Positions 52,625 through 60,890 of a stretch of 64,000 bases of DNA are shown here, in pieces. The stretch comes from Chryseobacterium gambrini. Lineage in GTDB: Bacteria; Bacteroidota; Bacteroidia; Flavobacteriales; Weeksellaceae. Numbering within the stretch: position 1 is the first letter of the stretch; each line of letters begins with the position of its first letter. The DNA lies in contig NZ_FTOV01000006.1 in the NCBI RefSeq assembly GCF_900156825.1, forward strand, positions 124,001 to 188,000, in the 5' to 3' direction. Made by a program: the position numbers and the translations under genes. The notes below the pieces were generated by a model. It was not told the DNA's origin and searched no databases. It was given only the letters and a program-made list of their open reading frames with translations.

Positions 52625-53863
52625 ATGAGAATATTAATCATAGGTGAAGGTGGAAGAGAATCTGCTTTGGCAGCAAAACTTCAGAATGACCCAAGAATTT
52701 CTAAAATGTTTTTTGCCAACGGAAACGCTACCACTGATGTTATTGGAAAAAATGTTCATTTATCAGAGATTAAAGAACTTAGAGATTTTGCCATCAAAGA
52801 AAAGGTAGACTTAACGATTGTTGGTCCCGAAGCTCCGCTTGTAGCAGGTTTGAAGGACGAATTCAAAAAACACGATCTTAAAGTTTTTGGTCCGAATCAG
52901 AAAGTTGCAAGTTTGGAAGGAAGTAAGGCTTTCTCTAAGAAATTCATGCAGACCTATGATATCAAAACGGCAAAAGCAGTAGTATTCGATTCCTATAATG
53001 AAGCTAAAGAATATGTGCAGACGCAGAAGTTTCCATTGGTTGTTAAAGCAAGTGGTTTAGCAGGCGGAAAAGGCGTGGTAATCTGCGATACATTGGAAGA
53101 AGCTGAAGCAACGATTCATGATTTTATGATCAGAAGAATCTACGGAGATGCAGGAATCCGTTTAGTGATCGAAGAATATTTAGAAGGATTTGAAGCCTCT
53201 ATCATCGCATTCTCAAACGGGGAAAAATTATTCCCTTGTATTGCGGCGAAAGATTATAAAAAAGCCGGAAATGGCGATACAGGACCCAATACTGGAGGTA
53301 TGGGAACCGTAGCTCCAAGCCCGGAATTTACTCAGGAACACTACGCAGATTTCGAAAAAAATATCTTAGAACCTACCATTAAAGGTCTTAAAGGAGAAGG
53401 TTTCAGCTTCAAAGGAATCATTTTCTTCGGATTAATGGTAACGAAAAACGGAACTTATCTTTTAGAATACAACATGAGATTCGGAGATCCTGAAACGCAG
53501 GTTTTAATGGCTTTGATGGAAAACAATCTTCTGGATGTTATTCAGGATTGTATGGACGGAAAAGACATCGAGCTTAAATTTAAAGACGAAAAAGCAGTTT
53601 GCCTTGTGATGTGTTCAGGAGGTTACCCAAGAAACATCGAAACAGGTTTCGAAATCGTGGGCGAAGATAAACTGAAATACAGCAAACTTTTATACGCAGG
53701 AGCCATCAGAAAAGGAGATAAAGTAGTTTCTAACGGTGGAAGAGTACTGAACATCGTGGCTACAGGAGCAACGTATGAAGATGCCCGCAAAAAAGTGTAT
53801 GAAGATGCAAGTCATGTGCATTTCGATTACGGCTTCTACAGAGAAGACATCGGAAAGTTTTAA
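52625..53863 (+). CDS. purD: Phosphoribosylamine--glycine ligase (GARS)
   Basis: A 412-residue ATP-grasp ligase, second step of purine synthesis. It opens RILIIGEGGRESALAAKL; ATP-grasp motifs are FPLVVKASGLAGGKGVVIC, EEYLEGFEASIIAFSNG, TGPNTGGMGTVAPSPEF and LLEYNMRFGDPETQVLM. A C-terminal domain with VCLVMCSGGYPRNIETG completes it. Own promoter upstream and a terminator after the stop, so it is monocistronic. Confidence 0.96.
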   Translation: MRILIIGEGGRESALAAKLQNDPRISKMFFANGNATTDVIGKNVHLSEIKELRDFAIKEKVDLTIVGPEAPLVAGLKDEFKKHDLKVFGPNQKVASLEGSKAFSKKFMQTYDIKTAKAVVFDSYNEAKEYVQTQKFPLVVKASGLAGGKGVVICDTLEEAEATIHDFMIRRIYGDAGIRLVIEEYLEGFEASIIAFSNGEKLFPCIAAKDYKKAGNGDTGPNTGGMGTVAPSPEFTQEHYADFEKNILEPTIKGLKGEGFSFKGIIFFGLMVTKNGTYLLEYNMRFGDPETQVLMALMENNLLDVIQDCMDGKDIELKFKDEKAVCLVMCSGGYPRNIETGFEIVGEDKLKYSKLLYAGAIRKGDKVVSNGGRVLNIVATGATYEDARKKVYEDASHVHFDYGFYREDIGKF

Positions 53864-53869
53864 AATAAT

Positions 53870-53896
53870 GCCCTGATTTTTCGGGGCTTTTTTTGT
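53870..53896 (+). terminator. Terminator after purD
   Basis: GCCCTG (53870-53875) and CGGGGC (53882-53887) form the stem, followed by a seven-base T-run. Confidence 0.85.
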
Positions 53897-53898
53897 TA

Positions 53899-54016
53899 GA
53901 AGCTATTTCCCGCTTTCCGCTGTATCTTTTTTGTCATTGCGAACAAAGTGAAGCAATATTTGGAACTTCTCAGCAATCGCAATAACAAAAAAGGATGCCG
54001 CTGCAATCGGGGCTAT
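53899..54016. repeat. Family C repeat with a GTCATTGCGAA insert
   Basis: Outer parts AGCTATTTCCCGCTTTCCGC, CTGTATCTTTT and AAAAGGATGCCGCTGCAATC, GGGGCT match the 58260-58383 copy. The inner part is TTGTCATTGCGAACAAAGTG, AAGCAAT and a half-complementary GCAATCGCAATAACAAAA, related to the 36-bp inverted repeat at 23133-23313. Confidence 0.7.
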
Positions 54017-54072
54017 AATTTCAGACAATTTTACAAAATCATTTATCAATCATTATTCATCAATTATAAAAA

Positions 54073-55602
54073 ATGAACAACGGTATTATCATATTAGATT
54101 TCGGATCACAGTACAACCAGCTTATCGGAAGGAGAATCCGTGAGATGGGCGTATATTCTGAAATTTTACCATTCAATACACCTTTAGAAACCATTTTAGA
54201 AAAACAGCCGAGAGGAATTATCCTTTCCGGCGGACCAAGTTCTGTAAATGCAGAAAATGCCCATTTGGTTGAAAAAGAATTATATGAACAGGGAATTCCT
54301 GTTCTGGGAATTTGCTACGGAATGCAGTTAACAGCACACCTTTTAGGCGGAAAAGTTCATAAAGGCGTAAAAGGTGAATACGGAAAAGCACACCTTGAAA
54401 TTATAAAAGAATCGTCTTTATTAAAAGGCGTTACCAACAATTCTATAGTTTGGATGAGCCATTTCGACGAAGTGGGAGAATTGCCTGAAGGTTTTGAATT
54501 AAATGCAAAATCCGGCGTAATCGCTTCCATCTCTAATGAAGATAAAAAAATCTACTGTGTACAGTTCCACCCGGAAGTTTCCCACACCGAAGAAGGAGGA
54601 AAAATGCTGGAAAATTTCGTTTTCGGAATCTGTAATGCAGAGAAAAACTGGAAACTGACCAATTATATCGATAAAACCGTTGCGGAAATCCGTGAAAAAG
54701 TAGGAGATCAGAAAGTAATTCTCGGACTTTCTGGAGGAGTAGATTCTTCTGTAGCGGCAGTGTTAATTCACCGTGCTATTGGCGACCAGTTGACTTGCAT
54801 CTTCGTAGATACAGGTTTACTGAGAAAAGACGAAGGCAAAAAAGTAATGGATAATTATGGAGAGCATTTCCATATGAACATTAAATTAGTGGATGCTTCC
54901 GAAAGATTTTTATCGAAATTAGCCGGAGTAGATGATCCCGAAGCCAAAAGAAAAATTATCGGAAACGAATTTATTCACGTTTTTGATGAAGAATCTCATA
55001 AAATTGAAGGCGCTAAATTCTTAGCACAGGGAACAATTTATCCGGATGTAATTGAAAGTCAGTCGGTAAACGGTCCTTCTGCGGTAATTAAATCGCACCA
55101 TAACGTTGGCGGACTTCCTGAAGATATGGAATTCGAATTGCTTGAGCCTTTGAGAGAGTTATTCAAGGATGAAGTGAGAAAAGTGGGTGAAGAATTGGGA
55201 ATTCCTCATCATCTGGTTCACAGACATCCTTTCCCGGGTCCTGGATTGGGAATCAGGGTTTTAGGAGCAGTTGATGCAGAAAAAGTTAGAATTCTACAGG
55301 AAGCAGATGATATTTTCATTGAAGAATTATACAAAAACGATTTGTATGAAAAAGTTTCTCAGGCTTTCGTGGTGCTTCTTCCGGTAAAATCTGTAGGCGT
55401 AATGGGTGATGAAAGAACATACGAATACACAGCCGTAGTTCGTTCCGCAAACACCATCGACTTCATGACCGCAACATGGAGCAGACTTCCTTACGAGTTT
55501 TTAGATACCGTTTCAAGCAGAATCATCAACGAAGTAAGAGGAATCAACAGAGTAGCGTACGATATTTCAAGCAAACCACCTGCAACCATCGAGTGGGAAT
55601 AA
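54073..55602 (+). CDS. guaA: GMP synthase (glutamine-hydrolysing)
   Basis: A 509-residue enzyme converting XMP to GMP. Residues 1-190 are the class I glutamine amidotransferase with the catalytic Cys in GICYGMQLTAHLLGG (about residue 80) and the His-x-Glu in VQFHPEVSHTEEGG. The ATP pyrophosphatase domain follows with the PP-loop LSGGVDSSVAAVLIHRAIG, and the C-terminal dimerisation domain holds RHPFPGPGLGIRVLG and ends SSKPPATIEWE. Complete. Located next to the pur genes but separately bounded by terminators. Confidence 0.97.
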   Translation: MNNGIIILDFGSQYNQLIGRRIREMGVYSEILPFNTPLETILEKQPRGIILSGGPSSVNAENAHLVEKELYEQGIPVLGICYGMQLTAHLLGGKVHKGVKGEYGKAHLEIIKESSLLKGVTNNSIVWMSHFDEVGELPEGFELNAKSGVIASISNEDKKIYCVQFHPEVSHTEEGGKMLENFVFGICNAEKNWKLTNYIDKTVAEIREKVGDQKVILGLSGGVDSSVAAVLIHRAIGDQLTCIFVDTGLLRKDEGKKVMDNYGEHFHMNIKLVDASERFLSKLAGVDDPEAKRKIIGNEFIHVFDEESHKIEGAKFLAQGTIYPDVIESQSVNGPSAVIKSHHNVGGLPEDMEFELLEPLRELFKDEVRKVGEELGIPHHLVHRHPFPGPGLGIRVLGAVDAEKVRILQEADDIFIEELYKNDLYEKVSQAFVVLLPVKSVGVMGDERTYEYTAVVRSANTIDFMTATWSRLPYEFLDTVSSRIINEVRGINRVAYDISSKPPATIEWE

Positions 55603-55625
55603 TTTTGTCTTGAATTTTAAATATA

Positions 55626-55652
55626 AATCCTGCCTTTTGGCGGGATTTTTTA
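55626..55652 (+). terminator. Terminator after guaA
   Basis: AATCCTGCC (55626-55634) pairs with GGCGGGATT (55639-55647; one G-U), then TTTTT. Confidence 0.85.
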
Positions 55653-55685
55653 TTATCGTAAAATGGCTAATTTCAAAAATGAATT

Positions 55686-56432
55686 TTATGTAAATCTTAA
55701 TTTTCCAAAATGGCCATAGTCAATATGAATTAGCCATTCCCTTAGTATTTCTCTTAATTGATAAGTGAAAATATTATAGACATCTTCTTTTTGATAAATA
55801 TTTTGTATTGATGAATACCTCTTACTAATGGTTAGGGTTAGCTGATGATTGGAATCTGTTGATTCAAATACAGTTTCAATTCCCATTTCAATGTACTGAA
55901 TGATTTCATAGAGTTTTTCAGGTTGAGTATTGTTAAGAAAAATAGCAAGATTTTGGCTTAATTGATAAGATGGTTGGATCGATTTTACAAAATATATTTT
56001 TATGTCATTTTTATATTCATAAAAAAAATCTAAATGGTTTTTCATTAAAGTTAAATTTTTGTCTTCTAGAAATAAATTACGTTGTAAATGTTTTCTCCAT
56101 TCTAAAATAATTTCTTTAAAGTCCTTCGTGGGAAGGATAAGGTCTGGTTTACATTCTTTATTCTCATAAAAGTGAGCATCCTCTTGATAGAAAAATGTTT
56201 GTTCATAAGAAATTCTAGCAAGCATCATTCCTTGTGTTACATAATGTGTTTCTTCTTTATTAGGCAAATTATGAAGGTTTATTATATTAAACAGTGATTC
56301 AGATTGATGGAAAGATCTAAATTCTACCATAAAGCAATCTAATATTGGAAGTGCAGAAGACATTGCTTTAAATTGTGTTCGATGTACCCTTCTTTTCCCA
56401 AACAGTATTTTATATTTAGATATTACATCCAT
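55686..56432 (-). CDS. Hypothetical protein, AT-rich orphan
   Basis: About 248 residues from the ATG at 56432; the frame opens at a GTG at 56456. There is no signal peptide or membrane segment. The composition is rich in Ile, Lys, Asn, Phe and Tyr, with several helix-like stretches (SALPILDCFMVEFRSFHQSE, QYIEMGIETVFES). I recognise no family. The coding sequence is more AT-rich than its neighbours and uses many codons ending in A/T, which hints at recent acquisition. It faces guaA and is divergent from the GNAT-nitrilase gene at under 50 bp. Confidence 0.65.
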   Translation of the reverse strand: MDVISKYKILFGKRRVHRTQFKAMSSALPILDCFMVEFRSFHQSESLFNIINLHNLPNKEETHYVTQGMMLARISYEQTFFYQEDAHFYENKECKPDLILPTKDFKEIILEWRKHLQRNLFLEDKNLTLMKNHLDFFYEYKNDIKIYFVKSIQPSYQLSQNLAIFLNNTQPEKLYEIIQYIEMGIETVFESTDSNHQLTLTISKRYSSIQNIYQKEDVYNIFTYQLREILREWLIHIDYGHFGKLRFT

Positions 56433-56480
56433 TTGTGCTATTTTGTTATTTTTCACTAAATTTAAGTAAAATTACTGCAA

Positions 56481-57980
56481 ATGCAAATAGAAACGAGAAC
56501 CCTGACAGTTCAGGATTACGATGAGTTGGTAGAAACGATGAGACGTGCTTATCCCCAAATGTCGGAATACGTCTGGTCTAAAAAAAGTATCGAAAAACTT
56601 ACCCGAATTTTTCCTAAAGGACAAATCTGCATTACGGTAGACGGAAAACTCGCAGCAGTTGCCCTTTCCATTATTGTGAACTATGACGAATTTGGCGACG
56701 ATCACACGTACAGCGATATCACGGGAAATTATACTTTTAACACCCACCTTTCAACAGGAAATGTCTTATATGGGATCGAAGTTTTTGTAGATCCTGAATT
56801 CAGAGAATTGAGATTGGGAAGAAGATTGTATGATGCAAGAAAAGAACTTTGTGAATTATTAAATCTGAGGTCTATTGTTTTAGGCGGAAGAATTCCAAAT
56901 TACCACAAACACAGCGATTTATCTCCAAGAGAATACATCCGCAGAGTTCGGGATAAAGAAATCTACGATCCGGTTTTATCTTTTCAGTTGTCTAATAACT
57001 TTTTGCCAATCAGGGTTTTAAAGAAATATCTTCCTGAAGACGAATCTTCTAAAGAAAATGCAGTTTTGCTTCAGTGGAACAACATTTATTACAGCAAAAA
57101 ACCAAACACCATGCAGGACAGCATCATTCGTTTGGGATTAGTACAATGGCAGATGAGACATTTTAAAGATATTGATGCTTTTTATGAACAGGTGGAATTT
57201 TTTGTCGATGTGATGGGAGATTATAAAGCAGATTTCGTTCTCTTTCCGGAACTGTTCAATACCCCTTTGTTGGCTCCTTTCAACAAACTTTCGGAGAGAG
57301 ACAGCATGATTGAACTGGCGAAATTAACCGAAGAAATCAAGATGAAAATCTCCGATTTGGCAATCAGTTATAATGTCAATATCATTTCCGGAAGTATGCC
57401 GGTTTTCGAAAATAATGATCTCTACAATGTAAGTTACCTTCTTCACAGAGACGGCAGAGTAGACGAATACAGGAAGATCCACATCACACCCAACGAGAAA
57501 AAATATTACGGAATGAAAGGCGGAAACGAAATCCGTGTTTTCGATACCGACTGCGGAAAAATAGGGTTAGTAATTTGCTATGATGTTGAATTTCCGGAGC
57601 TTCCAAGAATTTTAGCCGATCAGGGAATGAAAATTCTTTTCGTACCTTATCTTACGGACACTCAGAATGCCTATATGCGTGTTCGCCATTGCGCGGCGGC
57701 GAGAGCGATTGAGAACGAATGTTATGTGGCAATTGCAGGTTGCGTAGGAAACCTTCCCGGAGTTAATAATATGGATATTCAGTTTGGTCAGGCTGCGGTT
57801 TTTACCCCTTCGGATTTTGCGTTTCCGTCCAATGCAGTGAAAGGAGAGGCAACCCCGAACACAGAAATGACATTAATTGTAGATGTCGATTTAAATTTAC
57901 TGAAAGATCTCCATCATCACGGTTCAGTTCAGGTCATGAAAGACAGGAGAAAAGATTTATACGAAACTTATCTTAAATAA
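56481..57980 (+). CDS. GNAT acetyltransferase fused to carbon-nitrogen hydrolase
   Basis: A 499-residue two-domain cytoplasmic protein. Residues 1-190 are a GNAT domain with YGIEVFVDPEFRELRLGRRL as the acetyl-CoA loop. Residues from about 212 (IIRLGLVQWQMRHFKD) are a nitrilase-superfamily amidase with its catalytic triad: E257 in FPELF, K332 in RKIHITP and C366 in VICYDVEFPE. The same fusion occurs in Bacillus subtilis YhcX and relatives. The substrate is not known. Single gene, with a strong terminator. Confidence 0.92.
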   Translation: MQIETRTLTVQDYDELVETMRRAYPQMSEYVWSKKSIEKLTRIFPKGQICITVDGKLAAVALSIIVNYDEFGDDHTYSDITGNYTFNTHLSTGNVLYGIEVFVDPEFRELRLGRRLYDARKELCELLNLRSIVLGGRIPNYHKHSDLSPREYIRRVRDKEIYDPVLSFQLSNNFLPIRVLKKYLPEDESSKENAVLLQWNNIYYSKKPNTMQDSIIRLGLVQWQMRHFKDIDAFYEQVEFFVDVMGDYKADFVLFPELFNTPLLAPFNKLSERDSMIELAKLTEEIKMKISDLAISYNVNIISGSMPVFENNDLYNVSYLLHRDGRVDEYRKIHITPNEKKYYGMKGGNEIRVFDTDCGKIGLVICYDVEFPELPRILADQGMKILFVPYLTDTQNAYMRVRHCAAARAIENECYVAIAGCVGNLPGVNNMDIQFGQAAVFTPSDFAFPSNAVKGEATPNTEMTLIVDVDLNLLKDLHHHGSVQVMKDRRKDLYETYLK

Positions 57981-57981
57981 A

Positions 57982-58018
57982 AAAACGGGATGCTACTACA
58001 GCGTCCCGTTTTATTTTT
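57982..58018. terminator. Bidirectional terminator between GNAT-nitrilase and the Cys-rich peptide gene
   Basis: AAAACGGGA (57982-57990) pairs with TCCCGTTTT (58004-58012), extended by GCT/AGC inside; T-runs on both strands serve the two convergent genes. Confidence 0.85.
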
Positions 58019-58031
58019 TTCACAAAGAAAT

Positions 58032-58181
58032 CTAGTTTGGACATAATACAGCCAGACAGATCAATCCCGGACATCTCGGTTTTCCGTCATCAGGACAGCA
58101 TTTGTTCGAGCAGTTTCTGACTAATCCGCCACCTGCAATACTTTTCATTTCTTCTCTTGAAACTTTCTTTAAATTTTTCAT
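58032..58181 (-). CDS. Double-glycine leader, Cys-rich bacteriocin-like peptide
   Basis: A 49-residue ORF on the minus strand starting with ATG at 58181 and ending in TAG. The leader MKNLKKVSREEMKSIAGG ends in a double (here triple) Gly at residues 17-19, the cleavage site of peptidase-containing ABC exporters. The core that follows is about 30 residues and holds six Cys (C24, C28, C29, C37, C42, C47) with Pro and Gly between, e.g. NKCCPDDGKPRCPG. This matches the 'bacteriocin-like protein' group common in Chryseobacterium. No exporter, maturase or immunity gene was recognised nearby, so processing must occur from elsewhere. Product may be an antimicrobial or signalling peptide; unproven. Confidence 0.8.
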   Translation of the reverse strand: MKNLKKVSREEMKSIAGGGLVRNCSNKCCPDDGKPRCPGLICLAVLCPN

Positions 58182-58259
58182 TTTAATAATTTTTTAGCGT
58201 TGGTTTTAATATTTTGTCATTGTAAAGTTAAAGAAAAAAAATGTAATAAATTCATTTAG

Positions 58260-58383
58260 AGCTTTTTCCCGCTATCCACTGTATCTTTTGGGTTACGGCT
58301 TCCTGAACTACGTTCGTAAACCTCCGGTTTATGCTCCAGCCGCAACCCAAAAGGATGTCGTTTCTATCGAGGCTAGGATGGGT
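58260..58383. repeat. Family C repeat with GGGTTACGGCT inverted insert
   Basis: Outer parts GAGCTTTTTCCCGCTATCCA, CTGTATCTTTT and AAAAGGATGTCGTTTCTATC match the 53899 copy. The insert has inverted ends GGGTTACGGCT and AGCCGCAACCC around a CTTCCTGAACTACGTTCGTAAA segment. Outer module conserved, insert different. Confidence 0.7.
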
Positions 58384-58417
58384 TACTTAATTAAACAGCA
58401 GAAAATAACCACAGAGT

Positions 58418-58500
58418 TTGTCATTCTTTAGAAATCTAAGCGCAAATCTTTCAATATTATATTTCTAATACTAAGTTTAGATTCCTGAGAAAAGACAAAC
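58418..58500. repeat. Inverted pair of TTTGTCATTC...AATCTAAG motifs
   Basis: AGTTTGTCATTCTTTAGAAA with TCTAAGC (left) is mirrored imperfectly by CTAAGTTTAGATTCC with TGAGAAAAGACAAACT (right). A related single motif, GTCATTCCGTAGGAATCTAAGC, is at about 50591. Confidence 0.55.
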
Positions 58501-58530
58501 TAAATTGAAAAGATTGAACAGCTTTATTAT

Positions 58531-59046
58531 CATTTGCTGAATGAAATCGAAGATTCGAAGTCGTCAAACGCCATTGCGAACGAAAAATATTTTTAATCAT
58601 TTTAAATAAAATCTTCGAGATCTTTGCATTTAGAATAGATTCTTCAATCCGCTACGCTTCTTTCAGTATGACAAATCGTATTTAATGAAATTTAATTCAA
58701 AAATTTCCAATAAGAAAAATTAGCATTACACTGCTATCATTTGCTGAGTAAAACGCCATTGCGAACGAAAAATATTTTCAATCATTTTAAAGAAAATCTT
58801 CGCGATCTTTGCATTTAATATAGATTCTTCAACCCGCTGCGCTTCTTTCAGGATGACAAATCGTATTTAATGAAATTTAATTCAAAAATTTGGAATACGA
58901 AAAACTTGCATAACACTGCTATCATTTGCTGAGTAAAACGCCATTGCGAACGAAAAATATTTTCAATCATTTTAAATAAAATCTTCGAGATCTTTGCATT
59001 TAATATAGATTCTTCAACCTTCTGCACTTCGATTAGAATGACAAAC
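58531..59046. repeat. Three-copy 185-bp tandem array (family B)
   Basis: ACGCCATTGCGAACGAAAAA occurs at 58568, 58753 and 58938, an exact 185-bp step. Each unit runs CATTTGCTGA(G/A)T, the 20-mer above, AATCATTTTAAA, AAATCTTCG(A/C)GATCTTTGC, TAGATTCTTCAA, (C/T)TTC...ATGACAAA. Copy one carries a 22-bp insertion after TTGCTGAA. Units resemble the single copies at 3550 and 52438. Confidence 0.85.
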
Positions 59047-59142
59047 TGAAAGGCAAATTATAAAAAAAGCGATTTAAAATAGAAAATTAATTATTACCAA
59101 TAGGAACAATTTTTGAACTAAATTGCAACTACATTTCAGAAT

Positions 59143-60789
59143 ATGTTCGATAAACAGCAAAGAAAATTAAAAAGATCTGCCCGGTTAATTTCCGTATTAA
59201 GCAAATACGGTTTTAAAGATATGTTGGCAAGAATGAATGGCGGAACTAAAGACGAAATTCTCTCCAATTCCGACGAAGTAGTTTCAAAAGGAACTGTTTA
59301 CGAAAGAATCCGGCTCGTTTTGGAAGAATTGGGACCTACTTTTGTGAAGCTCGGACAGTCCTTCAGCAACAGAGAAGACCTTCTTCCGCCGGAACTTATT
59401 CAGGAACTGCAAAAACTTCAGGATAAAGTGGAAACGGTTGAAATGAACGTGGAAGAAATATTGGAAAACGAATTCAGTAATTCGGTAAAAGATCATTTTG
59501 CTCAGGTTCAGAACCTTCCTTTGGCAACTGCATCTATTGCGCAGGTTTATAGAGCAACATTAATTGATGGTACAGAAGTTATTCTGAAAATCAAAAAAGC
59601 GGATGTTCAGTCTGTGATTGAGGACGATTTACTGCTTATCAAAGATCTGGAAAAGCTTGTTTCTTCCTATTCCGAAATAGGAGAGAAGCTCAATCTGAAA
59701 CAGGCAATTTTCACGTTTGAAAAATCTTTGCTCGAAGAAGTTTCGCTGATTAATGAAAAGGAAAACATCCTGCAGTTCAGAAGAAATTTTAAAAACAGCA
59801 AAGAAACCTATGTGCCGAAAGTATACGAAGAATTTTCCAACAACAATGTACTCTGTATGGAGTTTATTGATGGAATTAAAGTAACGGATACAGCAACTCT
59901 TTTACAATATAATATTGATCCCGTGAACATTTCCGAAACGGGTCTCAGACTTTTTGTTTCCCAGATTTTAGACTATGGTTTTTTCCATGCAGATCCTCAC
60001 GCAGGAAATATTTTGGTGAAAAAAGATGGAAAAGTGGTTTTTATAGATTTCGGTGCAGTCGGGAAAATTCCGCCGAATGATAAAGAAGTCCTTGAAAATC
60101 TTATTGTAAGTTTTGTTGCCAAAAATCCACATAAAATTGTCCGATACCTGAAAAAAATGGCGATCAGTTATGAGATTCCGGATGAAAGAAGATTTGAAAA
60201 TGATGTGGAAGATATTCTGAATTTCGTTCACAGCTCATCCTTGAAAGAAATTAATGCGCAGGTCATCATCAATAAAATGAAAGATGTTCTGAAAGACAAC
60301 CGTCTTCAGATGCCGGATTATTTTTATCTTTTATTTAAAGGAATAAGCCTTATCGAAGGAGTGGGAAGAACCATAAATCCGGATCTGGATGTTGTAAAAA
60401 GCCTTCATCCTTACACCAAAAAAATATTTACCAAAAAAATAAGCCCGAAAAATATTGTAAAAACAGGAATGGACAGAATGCTTATGTTTACAGATAATGT
60501 AGACGAAATTCCCAAAGAGCTGCGTTCCGTTTTACAGAAATTAGACGAAAACAAATTCACTGTTTCCAGTGAAATCAAAAATATAGAAAAGACGAATCAA
60601 CTGATAAAATCGAGCATTATCAATCTTATTTTGGCAATGGTTTTAGGCGCAAATATCATTGCAACGGCTATTGTGTTTTCCTCTGAATCGGGGCCAAGAA
60701 TCGGAGAATTGTCTTTGGTGGCAGTTTTAGGATTTATCTTTTCAATATTTCTTGTAATTGTTATTTTACTGAGGGTAACGAGGAAGTAA
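59143..60789 (+). CDS. UbiB/ABC1-family protein kinase-like protein
   Basis: A 548-residue member of the ABC1/ADCK/UbiB atypical kinases. The KxGQ motif occurs as FVKLGQSFSNREDLLP; the Ala-rich nucleotide loop is ATASIAQVYRATL; a catalytic Lys follows in VILKIKKADV. Further on are LCMEFIDGIK, FFHADPHAGNILV and VFIDFGAVGKI (metal Asp). Two membrane segments close the protein (residues ~497-545). UbiB proteins support isoprenoid quinone synthesis; here the quinone is presumably menaquinone, so a role in lipid or quinone handling is inferred. Monocistronic, after the tandem array. Confidence 0.92.
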   Translation: MFDKQQRKLKRSARLISVLSKYGFKDMLARMNGGTKDEILSNSDEVVSKGTVYERIRLVLEELGPTFVKLGQSFSNREDLLPPELIQELQKLQDKVETVEMNVEEILENEFSNSVKDHFAQVQNLPLATASIAQVYRATLIDGTEVILKIKKADVQSVIEDDLLLIKDLEKLVSSYSEIGEKLNLKQAIFTFEKSLLEEVSLINEKENILQFRRNFKNSKETYVPKVYEEFSNNNVLCMEFIDGIKVTDTATLLQYNIDPVNISETGLRLFVSQILDYGFFHADPHAGNILVKKDGKVVFIDFGAVGKIPPNDKEVLENLIVSFVAKNPHKIVRYLKKMAISYEIPDERRFENDVEDILNFVHSSSLKEINAQVIINKMKDVLKDNRLQMPDYFYLLFKGISLIEGVGRTINPDLDVVKSLHPYTKKIFTKKISPKNIVKTGMDRMLMFTDNVDEIPKELRSVLQKLDENKFTVSSEIKNIEKTNQLIKSSIINLILAMVLGANIIATAIVFSSESGPRIGELSLVAVLGFIFSIFLVIVILLRVTRK

Positions 60790-60862
60790 TTTCAAAACTG
60801 AAAAATTATTCAGAGCTTATTAAAATTTTTGACGTGCTGTGAAAAACAGATTTAAAATTGAA

Positions 60863-60870
60863 TATATTTG
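60863..60870 (+). promoter_or_regulatory. -7 box (TATATTTG) of the amine oxidase gene
   Basis: TATATTTG fits TAnnTTTG, 20 bp before the ATG at 60891. It lies inside an open extension starting with TTG at 60858, arguing for the downstream start. Confidence 0.5.
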
Positions 60871-60890
60871 TTATTCAAAAAAAAATACAA

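Larger units (their letters stand above)
58182..59142. other. 961-bp intergenic region built from repeats
   Basis: Nearly the whole gap is repeat: a family C element (58260-58383), an inverted pair of TTTGTCATTCTTTAGAAATC-type motifs (about 58418-58500), and a three-copy 185-bp tandem array (58531-59046). No coding potential or terminator is evident before the UbiB-like gene. Confidence 0.75.

Noticed and set aside
58531..59046. CRISPR array
   Set aside because: The units repeat at 185 bp with nearly the whole unit conserved, no short repeat/unique spacer pattern, and no cas genes.
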